From JAGOLU01 sp037138475 (GTDB taxonomy: Bacteria > Patescibacteriota > Microgenomatia > UBA1406 > GWC2-37-13): 33,975 nt of DNA. A model generated the notes under the pieces. That model searched no databases, was not told where the DNA came from, and saw only the letters and a program-made list of their open reading frames with translations. The stretch covers positions 1-33,975 of the forward strand of contig JBAXII010000015.1 of assembly GCA_037138475.1 (NCBI GenBank), given 5' to 3'. This document shows positions 16,777 to 24,332 of this stretch, in pieces; position 1 is the first letter of the stretch; each line of letters opens with the position of its first letter. Position numbers and translations under genes: made by a program.

Positions 16777-17289
16777 CTAGTATGATAGCAAATGCTTTGC
16801 TGCGTGGAGAAATGCGATGCTTCGAGGCATGATGTAGTCGCGGGCTATATCGTTAGTTGTCTTGCATTCGCTTAGAGACTTTAGCGCATCAGTATAGGAT
16901 ACCCAGGACAGCTCGTATCCAAACTCTTCCTCTCCCGCAGTAAAATGCGGCTTTCCCTTTGCACCCATCACACGTGCAAAGTAGCAGTAGGATACTTGTC
17001 TAAAACGCTCTGCCTTTCGATACTCGAGGATGGTGCCTACCAGCTCACAGATCTTGACATCACACCCTATCTCCTCCCTGCACTCACGTTGACAGGCTAG
17101 TATCTTATCCTCTCCCTCCTCTATCCCACCTCCGGGGATGGTAAAGTAGTTTGCTTTTGCTACGTAGAGCAGCGCGATCATCTCATCTGCATCTAGCACT
17201 ATCGCGCGCGCAGCCTCGCGGTATGTGTACGTCTCTGCCTCAGCTTCTGTCACGTGCTCGGGGTTTAGGATCATGAGGTGCGGATGCAT
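16777..17289 (-). CDS. Nudix hydrolase
   Basis: This 170-residue enzyme carries a complete Nudix box, GGGIEEGEDKILACQREC followed by REEIGC, including the REEIG metal-binding glutamates. Nudix proteins cleave nucleoside diphosphates linked to other groups, usually with Mg2+. The flanking strands ARAIVLDADEMIALLYVAK and the YCYFARVMGAKG segment fit the fold. The specific substrate cannot be read from the sequence. It is followed directly by the serine hydrolase gene, suggesting a two-gene operon. A TACTAT box lies 11 nt upstream of the ATG at 17289. Confidence 0.9.
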   Translation of the reverse strand: MHPHLMILNPEHVTEAEAETYTYREAARAIVLDADEMIALLYVAKANYFTIPGGGIEEGEDKILACQRECREEIGCDVKICELVGTILEYRKAERFRQVSYCYFARVMGAKGKPHFTAGEEEFGYELSWVSYTDALKSLSECKTTNDIARDYIMPRSIAFLHAAKHLLSY

Positions 17290-17394
17290 AGGTGTTTGAC
17301 ATAGTATGCCATGCTCGGGTGGAGAATCAAATGGGTTTCACACCTCTGAGAGATACCAAACACTCACGTTTGAGGGGATGCTACAATGCATCGT

Positions 17395-18036
17395 ATGGAT
17401 GGATCTTCACTCCAAAGCGCGCTTCTCTTGATCCACCTCTTTGGCATCATTTTGGGTGCTGGTGGGGTATTTGTGAGCGACGGGATCTTCTTCACTGCGC
17501 TCAAAGACAGGATCATTTCGGGCGATGAGCTGCGCATCTTGCGCTCTGCCGCACACGTGATCTGGATCGGCATCATACTGCTCGTCATCTCAGGCATCGG
17601 TCTGTTCTTACAAGATATGGAGAGACTCTCTACGTCAGCAAAGTTTATCTCAAAGATGATGGTGGTACTCGTCATCATCATAAACGGGTCGATCTTTCAT
17701 TTCGTACACCTGCCCTTCATCCATGGTCACCTGGGCAAAGCACTTGCCACCAAAAGAAAGCCCGGCAAAGCTCCCCTGATACCTCTGGTACTGGTGAGTG
17801 GCGTAGTATCAGTGATTTCCTGGACAGCGTCTGTGGTACTCGGCTCGATGCGGAGCATACCTATCTCCTTTGGGGGATTTATGGCAGTCTACTCGGGGGT
17901 GATCGCTCTAGCCATCCTGTGTGCGCTGCATATGTTTCGCGCATATCTAGACGTGCACAACAGGCGGAGGTTGCTCGTCATGGGTGCGGTGATAGGTGGC
18001 ATCTCCGCCATCCTCGCCCTGGGTGTATATTTGTGA
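17395..18036 (+). CDS. Multi-pass membrane protein of unknown function
   Basis: About 213 residues with six likely membrane helices. The first includes LLIHLFGIILGAGGVFVSD; a short loop, two further helices and a basic loop KRKPGKAP follow; the last is near the C-terminus after NRRRLL. The His residues in helix 1 and in FHFVHLPFIHGH recall CopD-like or other heme/metal membrane proteins, but I cannot assign a family. Two starts are possible, 17386 and 17395. An extended -10 (TGC-TACAAT, 17382-17387) overlaps the first ATG and sits 7 nt before the second, so I chose 17395. Its last codons and stop lie inside a 45-bp direct repeat (18023-18067). Confidence 0.72.
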   Translation: MDGSSLQSALLLIHLFGIILGAGGVFVSDGIFFTALKDRIISGDELRILRSAAHVIWIGIILLVISGIGLFLQDMERLSTSAKFISKMMVVLVIIINGSIFHFVHLPFIHGHLGKALATKRKPGKAPLIPLVLVSGVVSVISWTASVVLGSMRSIPISFGGFMAVYSGVIALAILCALHMFRAYLDVHNRRRLLVMGAVIGGISAILALGVYL

Positions 18037-18067
18037 GTGTTTCTACCTCGTCCAACAGCGCAAACGC
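18023..18067. repeat. 45-bp direct repeat, copy 1
   Basis: This sequence starts GTGTATATTTGTGAGTGTTT and ends CAACAGCGCAAACGC. It matches 18941-18985 at 42 of 45 positions. It covers the final codons and stop of the membrane-protein gene. The opposite strand can be read as AFALLDEVETLTNIH, so it may be a duplicated coding fragment. Confidence 0.85.
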
Positions 18068-18180
18068 GATTTGCTCCTCGCACGTTACACTCCCCTATTC
18101 CACATCAGCATGTATAGTAAAATGTGAATACCACAGAACATGGCACGTACTGAAACGAAAGGCAAGACACTAATAATTTT

Positions 18181-18786
18181 ATGCGTAATATGCAATCAGA
18201 ATACCAGAACATCATCACCGAATGGGCAAGTGGCCAGCCTCTTGTGCAGCAGGTAGTCACATTGTTTGAAAAAGTCAGAGATATACCATATGGAGATATT
18301 GGATCGCGCGATCCTTTGGACGTATATCGGAAAAACAAAGGAACCTGTTCTGGAAAACATGAACTATTGAAAGGCTTATATAGAGAACTAGGACTCGAAG
18401 TAAAAGATTATCTCGTCATGCACCGATTCAAGCAACTTCCAGTCAAGTTCCCTGATGAGATCATGGACATCCTTGAGCGCACAGACATAGTCGATCCACA
18501 TAATTATTTCAAAGTTAAGATCGGCGACAAGTGGCTTACAGTTGATGTGACGTGGGACAAGGCACTGAAAAAATTGGGTTTTCCCATAAACGAAAATTGG
18601 GATGGACAATCTGATATGAAAGTCGTGGTCGCACCCGGCGGAGAAGTGTATGAGTCAGACTATCCTATTGCGCTGAAAAAATCTCTCATACAGAGTCTCC
18701 CTGCACAAGTTCAAGCTGATAGACAGCTGTTTCTCGATACGACTACGAAGTGGTTGGACCACTTGCGTGAGACTGGAGATATCTGA
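18181..18786 (+). CDS. Transglutaminase-like (papain-fold) protein
   Basis: The 201-residue protein shows the transglutaminase-like superfamily triad in order. Cys56 is in NKGTCSGKHELLKGLYRELG, His107 in VDPHNYFKVKIGDKW, and Asp122 in LTVDVTWDKAL. The Cys-bearing helix followed by the H-x-(Y/F)-x-x-V strand and the W-x-x-x-D strand is diagnostic. Members act as cysteine proteases, amidases or cross-linking enzymes. No signal peptide is evident, so it is probably cytoplasmic. The substrate is unknown. It starts at the ATG at 18181 without a Shine-Dalgarno; a second ATG four codons in is possible. Confidence 0.82.
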   Translation: MRNMQSEYQNIITEWASGQPLVQQVVTLFEKVRDIPYGDIGSRDPLDVYRKNKGTCSGKHELLKGLYRELGLEVKDYLVMHRFKQLPVKFPDEIMDILERTDIVDPHNYFKVKIGDKWLTVDVTWDKALKKLGFPINENWDGQSDMKVVVAPGGEVYESDYPIALKKSLIQSLPAQVQADRQLFLDTTTKWLDHLRETGDI

Positions 18787-18940
18787 GTAATGCATGGTCT
18801 TGCATGTGCTATCAACTTCTATTTCTATGACTGCACCTTCAATTCGTTAAGAATTCCAAGGATCCAGAGGTGCTGGCTAAATTTGCTACTTTGATAGTAT
18901 GCATGATGGCACAACATACATTTCCTCCAATATATCCTTT

Positions 18941-18985
18941 GTGTATATTTGTGAGTATTTCTACCTTTTCCAACAGCGCAAACGC
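18941..18985. repeat. 45-bp direct repeat, copy 2
   Basis: Second copy of the element at 18023-18067, with three substitutions, lying in the gene-free stretch 18787-19167. On the opposite strand it reads AFALLEKVEILTNIH. The changes preserve that frame, which hints at a coding origin, but no start or family is visible around it. Confidence 0.85.
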
Positions 18986-19077
18986 AAAGTGTAAGGTAGC
19001 GCCTGCACTGAATTACAGTCAGTACGACACTCACATCCACATATACGGGATTCCCTCAATTCGACACCGTCTATGCT

Positions 19078-19140
19078 CCCCCTCGTTCTGAAACGAGGGG
19101 GTATCCCGAGCCATAAGTGGCGAGGGAGGGGGTGTAGAAG
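19078..19140. repeat. Hairpin-bearing intergenic repeat element
   Basis: CCCCCTCGTT (19078-19087) and AACGAGGGGG (19092-19101) form a perfect 10-bp stem with a CTGA loop. The element ends GGGGGTGTAGAAGAGATG, like the end of the element at 2441-2611. It lies downstream of both flanking genes (plus-strand 18181-18786 and minus-strand 19168-19602). It could act as a bidirectional mRNA 3' end, although no U-tract follows. Confidence 0.6.
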
Positions 19141-19167
19141 AGATGTATGAATTGATGGAATCCAGTA

Positions 19168-19602
19168 TTACCGTACAAATGACCCATGCGTTTTGATATC
19201 TATCATAGCATGGCGGATGAGCTTTTCGAGTACTGCGAGATCTATGTCGGCGAGCTTTTTCACATAGACACACGATCCTCCACTCACCTTGTGTGTGCCC
19301 AGATCTTTCAACAGTTCTCCATAGCGCTCTGTCCCCGCCATGAGATATATAGTGAGTGCGGTCTTGCGCATCGCAAATCCGGTCTTCATCCAGTCTCCCT
19401 CTCGACTTTTGCTCCGATATCGATAGAGTCCAAATCCGAAGATTTTCCCCCACATCACGCACTTCTCCCCCGTCACCCGCTCAAAGAGCGCGACCAGCGT
19501 CCGCGCATCCTCCTGCTGTGCAGGGGTAAACCCTTGTGATGAAAGAAAATCATCGACGGTGATGGTGGTGGGTTGGGTTTTGTTTTGAGTTTTTGCGGGC
19601 AT
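19168..19602 (-). CDS. DUF1801 (YdhG-like) protein
   Basis: The 144-residue protein shows the DUF1801 pattern. An N-terminal helix pair (TPAQQEDARTLVALFERVTG) leads into MWGKIFGFGLYRYR, then DWMKTGFAMRKTALTIYLM, a glycine-rich GTHKVSGGSCVYVKKLADID strand pair, and a last helix with LIRHAMIDI. The function of this family is unknown; it may bind a small ligand. It starts 11 nt after the stop of the 823-codon gene on the same strand, so the two may be co-transcribed, although its base composition is more like the rest of the window. Confidence 0.85.
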   Translation of the reverse strand: MPAKTQNKTQPTTITVDDFLSSQGFTPAQQEDARTLVALFERVTGEKCVMWGKIFGFGLYRYRSKSREGDWMKTGFAMRKTALTIYLMAGTERYGELLKDLGTHKVSGGSCVYVKKLADIDLAVLEKLIRHAMIDIKTHGSFVR

Positions 19603-19613
19603 AAAGCAAGTTG

Positions 19614-22085
19614 TTAAACTGAAATAAGATTTTTCCTAAAAAGAATCCTTGATCGGGCAATACTGGTTGAAATTTTTTGCTTAGCCTCTTCAGACCAATC
19701 ATCAGCAAAAGTTGAGAAAATAACTTCATCAGGGTATTTTTTTAACTCTTTTGCAAAATTGGCATATTTATCCACTACAGCAGCTGTTGCTGTCTCTTTT
19801 TTTGCTTCACCAATGACTATTCTTCCGTCAGCAATACAGCAAATATCCAACTCAATTTTGTATTGACCTTTTATGAGAACAACTTCGGGAATGTAGAGGA
19901 AACTTGGATTTCGAGATCTAGATTCTTTCTTTAATGAGTATAGTGTGAGCAAAGGTACATGCATATTGTTGGAAAGGCCCTGATACACAACTTCGTCCAA
20001 TTTATAAAACCATTTTGGCTCATTGCCTTCACGCCAATTTTCTTGTTTTATGATTTGAGATTTCCCACATCGACCACATTTATATTCAGAACCAAGGTCA
20101 TCCAGGTTGTGCCAATCCGTGTTACGACACTGAATGCAAAGCAATGGAATACCCCTGTAGAAAATTTGCTTTTCAATAAAACTATCAATGAGCCGAACTG
20201 CATCTTCATCGCTTCCTAAAGCTGTACTGATCGCTTTAAAGTCTATGTATTTTCTCTTATCCGTCATCTCGATTATTTCGCCATGTTCGTTGCTCTCGGG
20301 AAGTTTCTGTTGAACAAACTTCCATAATAAATTACGATTCTTTTCGTATGATAGAAAAGACCCAATCTCATCAAGAGACCCAAATTTTTCTGTGGAGATC
20401 GAGGCATAACCTCCTTTGTCTGATATGCGCAAATCGGTGTAACCTGCCTCAGCAAAGTGTTTCCGGAATATTTCAAGCGGCTCGAGAAGATTTATTTTAG
20501 GACGAATAGTATTTGTCTCAATATCACCACCAAAATATCCAATGTTTGGACACTCGTAGCAGATGCCATAACGAGATGCTCTTGTTGGATATGCTTTTTC
20601 ATGCCCTGTTTCCAATATCTCATTCCCTAAAAAGTGAAGCGATGGGGGGGTGTAATGGCTGATTATAACTTCTGTGATCCACCTGAGTATTTGCGGGTTG
20701 ATGTAAGTAAAGTTTTTCGGCTTTGGAGTAAGTATGGAGTCTATGCTCTTTCCATCAATAAACACCACAGTATGGTTGTTGGCATAGTTATTCTCCTCGA
20801 TAACATGAAGCATTCCATTTAAATGCTCGTTTACTGATTCGCAAATCTGAATAGTGTCTTTTGCACTTTCATCCGCGATGCCAAAAATAATTTTTATTTT
20901 TTCCATATAACTTGAAAGTGCTTCTAGTGAGACTGAAAAACTAGTTAGATGTATTTTTTCTTCGGAAGTTCCGTATCTGATTTTTGCGCTTACAGCTCGA
21001 ATGATTTTTATTGCGACTCCAGCCTTTAGTTTGTTTGCTCTTTTTCCCTCAACAGCCAGAGCTGCCTGCTTCATAAATGATTCAGGCATCCAATGAACAT
21101 TGGTATTCACTCGAGACAAGCTATAGTAAAGGCAAAAGTCCTCAATAGTATCTCCAATAACTAGCAGAACGTTATCTTGATCTGTATAGCTTATATCGTC
21201 CAGCTTCCGATAGTATCCAAGTTTAAGCATTGAAGTTGCAAAAGGTGAAATGCCAAAGAAGTCCTCATTTGGGAAATCGTTTTTTTTACCCATTGAGAGG
21301 GGTTTTTTTCGTAATTCCTCCTTCCACCTGTAGTCATTTAAATCAACTTTCCGTCTGACTGATATATCTACAAGTTCTTGAATACAGATCTTAGGAGAGG
21401 TGTGTTCAACTTTGATCGCCTGATCTGTCATTGCCTTCTCATATTCAGGAGTTGCCCTTCCAAAAACAGATTCAATTATTAATTCAACATCTTTGTTTCC
21501 TTTGTATTCCGGAACAACAACGCGACGAACATCGGTGTGACTGATTATTTTTGTTACATCTGTCAGGGGGAAGTTAACAGAAACTTTGTGAGACACCCTT
21601 TCTTGAACAATATGGTCCATGAAATAAAAAGGCGACAATCTATTCTTTAACTCTTGTTCAAGCTCTTGTGTAATTATATTGTTTAACCTACTTTTGTTTT
21701 CTACTTCACGTTCAATGAACTCATCCACCGTTTCCTGTGTCATATCAAGATACTGGTTCTTCAATTGGTCGCCCCAACTTTTAACAATATTTCCGTACTC
21801 TGTAGCATTGGCAGTTTTTAGATCTGCAACTGTGTAATGGTAGGAATAAATGTGGTCAGGGCTATACTTCTCGAGTATGGTCCAGAACTCTGGCCTGATA
21901 GTTTTACGGTCTGTTGGAACTATCAAATAGTACCCACCTCCCCATACATTGGTACACCATTCACTAATTCGCTGCATGGTATCTTTCCAATATTGATCGT
22001 CAGTAAAGACAAGAATGGCAACCTTTGGTGATCTAACCAAGGAAGAAATATTCTCGTATCTAGGGGGGTTCTTAATTAGTTGCAT
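19614..22085 (-). CDS. Large protein with zinc ribbon and PD-(D/E)XK-like nuclease domain; candidate defence protein
   Basis: The 823-residue protein is not one I recognise as a whole. Residues 21-82 look like a nucleotide-binding-like alpha/beta start (KVAILVFTDDQYW, WGGGYYLIVPTD, YSPDHIYSY). The middle 500 residues are unassigned. Near the C-terminus a four-Cys zinc ribbon is clear: C-x-x-C at 650/653 and C-x-x-C at 670/673. Beyond it, IPEVVLIKGQYKIELD (Glu734, Asp747) followed by IVIGEAKKE (Glu760, Lys762) fits the D-x(n)-E-x-K core of restriction-like nucleases. The gene is markedly AT-rich compared with its neighbours. Together this suggests a horizontally acquired nuclease, plausibly antiviral; the role is inference. 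A TATAAT box lies about 50 nt upstream. Confidence 0.75.
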   Translation of the reverse strand: MQLIKNPPRYENISSLVRSPKVAILVFTDDQYWKDTMQRISEWCTNVWGGGYYLIVPTDRKTIRPEFWTILEKYSPDHIYSYHYTVADLKTANATEYGNIVKSWGDQLKNQYLDMTQETVDEFIEREVENKSRLNNIITQELEQELKNRLSPFYFMDHIVQERVSHKVSVNFPLTDVTKIISHTDVRRVVVPEYKGNKDVELIIESVFGRATPEYEKAMTDQAIKVEHTSPKICIQELVDISVRRKVDLNDYRWKEELRKKPLSMGKKNDFPNEDFFGISPFATSMLKLGYYRKLDDISYTDQDNVLLVIGDTIEDFCLYYSLSRVNTNVHWMPESFMKQAALAVEGKRANKLKAGVAIKIIRAVSAKIRYGTSEEKIHLTSFSVSLEALSSYMEKIKIIFGIADESAKDTIQICESVNEHLNGMLHVIEENNYANNHTVVFIDGKSIDSILTPKPKNFTYINPQILRWITEVIISHYTPPSLHFLGNEILETGHEKAYPTRASRYGICYECPNIGYFGGDIETNTIRPKINLLEPLEIFRKHFAEAGYTDLRISDKGGYASISTEKFGSLDEIGSFLSYEKNRNLLWKFVQQKLPESNEHGEIIEMTDKRKYIDFKAISTALGSDEDAVRLIDSFIEKQIFYRGIPLLCIQCRNTDWHNLDDLGSEYKCGRCGKSQIIKQENWREGNEPKWFYKLDEVVYQGLSNNMHVPLLTLYSLKKESRSRNPSFLYIPEVVLIKGQYKIELDICCIADGRIVIGEAKKETATAAVVDKYANFAKELKKYPDEVIFSTFADDWSEEAKQKISTSIARSRILFRKNLISV

Positions 22086-22201
22086 TTTGATTGGTTTTTA
22101 TCTTTTTTAACAAGAGATTTATTTGTCAGAATTATACTCTTCTCCGGTGCACATCAATGCTGTCCCGAGTCGATGTTTTCTAGCCTAATTTAGTAGTTAG
22201 C

Positions 22202-22230
22202 TTGATATTTCGCCCTCCGTGTGATATACT
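22202..22230 (+). promoter_or_regulatory. Strong plus-strand promoter without a downstream gene
   Basis: TTGATA (22202-22207) and TATACT (22225-22230) are separated by exactly 17 bp. The expected start is near 22237. No plausible protein begins downstream on this strand for several hundred bases. The promoter points into the candidate structured RNA. Confidence 0.7.
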
Positions 22231-22236
22231 TCTACA

Positions 22237-22508
22237 CAGTTACGCAAGATACAGCATATATATCTGCCTGCAAGACTTCGATAGTTCGATCGCACTTCTA
22301 GACGCATCCCACTTCGACACATCATCCGTTTTCTCTCCATGAGATCGGGCCATACATATACGTCTTTTTCTGACACATTGGGCCCCCAAGATCACTACGA
22401 GAGATGCCCGTCCCCGAGACGCATCGCGCACCCACAGTATGGTGCACACATGTATATCAGGATATGAGGATGATCAAAAATAGCTGGCAGATATATGTGC
22501 TCATTTTT
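22237..22508 (+). ncRNA. Candidate structured non-coding RNA of about 270 nt
   Basis: The predicted transcript has AGCATATATATCTGCC at 22253-22268, complementary over 16 pairs (one G-U) to GGCAGATATATGTGCT at 22486-22501. This closes the whole molecule. The stem is followed after two bases by a seven-T tract (22504-22510), as expected for intrinsic termination. Inside, ATCATCC (22321-22327) pairs with GGATGAT (22468-22474). A GATGC...GCATC hairpin lies near 22403-22425 and a CACC...GGTG hairpin near 22429-22444. The closed-rod layout recalls 6S RNA. I did not find the conserved cores of RNase P RNA, tmRNA or SRP RNA. Confidence rests on the promoter, closing stem and T-tract agreeing. Confidence 0.6.
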
Positions 22509-22519
22509 TTGACGTGTGG

Positions 22520-22800
22520 GTCGCATGGTTCGACCACCTCGACCAAGCTCAGGGCAAGCTAGCTTACCATGACAGCTCAGGATGACAATAGGAAGGAATA
22601 AGCATAGCGCATGGATTCCTGCCTTCGCAGGAATGACGGGAAGGCGTGGATCCAGTGGTTCGACAGGCTCACCATGACAAATTTGGATTGTACTAGGGTG
22701 ACAAATTCCTCGCATGTCATCCCACCGGGCATAGCCCTATGGGCGGTGCCCGGGTTTACCTGCCCGCCGAAGAGGAGGGTCCCGGGATCTCATTCATATG
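22520..22800. repeat. Cluster of palindromic intergenic repeats
   Basis: No gene is supported here. The stretch contains ATTCCTGC-CTTC-GCAGGAAT (22615-22634), two GTTCGAC...CACCATGAC or TTACCATGAC units (near 22528-22573 and 22659-22680), a TGTCATCCCACCGGGCATAGCC unit (near 22718) and CCTGCCCGCCGAAGAGGAGGG (22759-22779). The last core is shared with 24161-24178 and with the broken tRNA at 28887-28907. These look like dispersed repeat units stacked together. Confidence 0.65.
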
Positions 22801-22943
22801 TATAGTGTAAAGAAGACTGGATTCCGGCATCCCGCAGAGCGGGATAAATGCGCTGGAATGACAGTAGGTAACGCATGATCTGCTTTTGTCATCGAATGAG
22901 TTTGCTATTACAGGGATGGCAGAAAAAAGCGACGTGATACGTA

Positions 22944-23261
22944 TCAGGTTTTCAGCAGGGTGAGGGCGAGGGCGACGCAATGTTTGCAAAATATCTGGTG
23001 GTCCTTTGGATTGCCAGTGCAGTGCCACTGCAGCTCGCCATCAGATGCGGTGAGTACTACCCGTCGTCGTGATCCACCGCCTTCGATCACTGCTCCATCA
23101 AGTCCACCTACCCATGCCTCTACACGCACATCAGTCGATTCGATGATCTGCACCGCTCCACGATCAGAGATAGCCCTCCCATATGCGATATTCGAGGGGA
23201 TGGCGTGCGTCTTGATGAAGTCCGGTGACAGGTGTCTGAAGATGGATGGAGATGGTTTCAT
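22944..23261 (-). CDS. SWIM-type zinc-finger-like protein
   Basis: The 105-residue protein ends in a SWIM-like element: LQWHCTGNPKDHQIFCKHCV followed by ALALTLL. The Trp, the Cys81 and the late C-K-H (Cys92, His94) line up with the SWIM pattern C-x-C-x(n)-C-x-H. The second cysteine of the first pair appears to be Gly83; Cys95 may compensate. The upstream part (VQIIESTDVRVEAWVGG) is a beta-rich stretch of the kind that precedes SWIM fingers in stand-alone proteins. SWIM fingers bind nucleic acid or proteins. The partner is unknown. Confidence 0.72.
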   Translation of the reverse strand: MKPSPSIFRHLSPDFIKTHAIPSNIAYGRAISDRGAVQIIESTDVRVEAWVGGLDGAVIEGGGSRRRVVLTASDGELQWHCTGNPKDHQIFCKHCVALALTLLKT

Positions 23262-23358
23262 GGGCGGTCATTTTTTGCAACACCAGAACTGACGGTGAGT
23301 GAGATGCTCTGCTTTCATCTCATCCCTCTTGAATCAACGAGTTTAATTATAGAGTAAA

Positions 23359-23781
23359 ATGTACTCACTCATGACAAAGAAAGATAAACTTCTATCGATA
23401 ATACCTGCACTTTGGGCAAGCCTATTCGATATTGCGATTACTGCAATCCATCAATCAAGTGAATATTGGAGCGGAGACCTGTCCCAGGCAAATGAAGGCA
23501 ATCCGATAGGTGCATATTTTATGAGTAAGCACGTAGCTGGGATGTTCGTAATCTCAGGTCTGTGGCTAGTGGTGATTGTGTTACTCGGCTATTTTTTACC
23601 ACGACAGATACGGAAAGTGTTTTTGCTATTTTGTGTTATAGCACATAGTTATGGTGCATCAACTTGGCTTAGTAACAGATATGGTTTCTGGTATATGATC
23701 GTATTTATACTCTTCAACTCAATCCTCTATAGTGTGGTAGACGACTTTGTAGGCAGAAAAAACAGCGCTTTTCGAAGATGA
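23359..23781 (+). CDS. Small integral membrane protein of unknown function
   Basis: About 140 residues with four predicted membrane helices: residues of about 12-30, 58-80, 86-103 and 110-127. A conserved-looking polar stretch, SSEYWSGDLSQANEGNPI, lies between helix 1 and helix 2. The motif E-x-N-P after a helix that begins with a D resembles a family of small membrane proteins of unknown function, but I cannot name it with confidence. The start is at 23359 or at the ATG four codons downstream (23371). A TATAGA box sits 5 nt before the first. Confidence 0.65.
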   Translation: MYSLMTKKDKLLSIIPALWASLFDIAITAIHQSSEYWSGDLSQANEGNPIGAYFMSKHVAGMFVISGLWLVVIVLLGYFLPRQIRKVFLLFCVIAHSYGASTWLSNRYGFWYMIVFILFNSILYSVVDDFVGRKNSAFRR

Positions 23782-23811
23782 GACTTCTTGCATGATTTGA
23801 TCTCAATGTTT

Positions 23812-24096
23812 TTATGCCGTCTTGAACCACTTCTTTGCGCTCTCGCGGCGGTGGGGGCAGCCGGGCCAGCAGCAGGGGCGACGTTTGCCTTTGAGTAAAT
23901 CTTCTTTGAGACGGATCAGGTGCTCTTGTCTCGTTTTTTCAGTCTTTACGATCGTGACCCAGCAGATCCACTCGTTTCTCGCGAGTGGGGTGAGTCCATC
24001 CCAGAGCTTTGTGAGCTCTGCATCTGAGCACAGTATGGCCTGGATATCATCCGGCATCTCGTGGAGGAAGTTGGTATTTGCGGGGTGATCGGACAT
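23812..24096 (-). CDS. YdeI/OmdA-type small protein
   Basis: The 94-residue protein matches the C-terminal 'bacteriocin-protection, YdeI/OmpD-associated' type module. It has LTPLARNEWICWVTIVKTEK, then T-R-x-x-H-x-x-R-L-K-E-D-L-L-K-G-K-R, the helix pair typical of that module. An added tail, CCWPGCPHRRESAKKWF, has three Cys and one His and may bind a metal. The biochemical role is unknown. An extended -10 (TGC-TAAAAT, 24102-24107) lies 5 nt before the ATG at 24096. A related but longer protein is at 29233-29835. Confidence 0.75.
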   Translation of the reverse strand: MSDHPANTNFLHEMPDDIQAILCSDAELTKLWDGLTPLARNEWICWVTIVKTEKTRQEHLIRLKEDLLKGKRRPCCWPGCPHRRESAKKWFKTA

Positions 24097-24149
24097 GATC
24101 TATTTTAGCATGATTATAGACATCACATCCAGAACTGCTCCAGAGAAAG

Positions 24150-24191
24150 ATCCTGAAACCCTCCTCTTCGGCGGGCAGGCAAGTTCAGGAT
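24150..24191. repeat. Inverted-repeat element with shared GC-rich core
   Basis: ATCCTGAA (24150-24157) and TTCAGGAT (24184-24191) bracket the core CCTCTTCGGCGGGCAGG, which recurs at 22759-22779 and inside the broken tRNA near 28890. The gap 24097-24332 holds nothing else I can identify. Confidence 0.65.
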
Positions 24192-24332
24192 GACAGAGGT
24201 GTTGGCGCAACTGAGAGTGTGATGACTACAATTCATTTATCCTCATGCTCATCAGCAGTACCAAGTGTACTTCGTCTATCCTTTATATTGATCTATCGAG
24301 TAGAATATCTCTTTGGTATTTGTTCACTATAT

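Noticed and set aside
22240..22449. Small minus-strand reading frame of 69 codons
   Set aside because: Composition is not protein-like, there is no family match, and it lies opposite the promoter and pairing evidence for a plus-strand RNA.
22237..22508. Identification of the candidate RNA as RNase P RNA, tmRNA or SRP RNA
   Set aside because: The conserved cores of these RNAs, the tRNA-like 3' end of tmRNA and the SRP helix 8 loop were not found on either strand.
22395..22805. Several short reading frames on both strands in the repeat cluster
   Set aside because: They read through palindromic repeats and carry no recognisable domain.
24219..24332. Longer start of the CaCA exchanger at 24219
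   Set aside because: The added 38 residues are not conserved, and the first membrane helix of the family starts at MPIYLILAAG.
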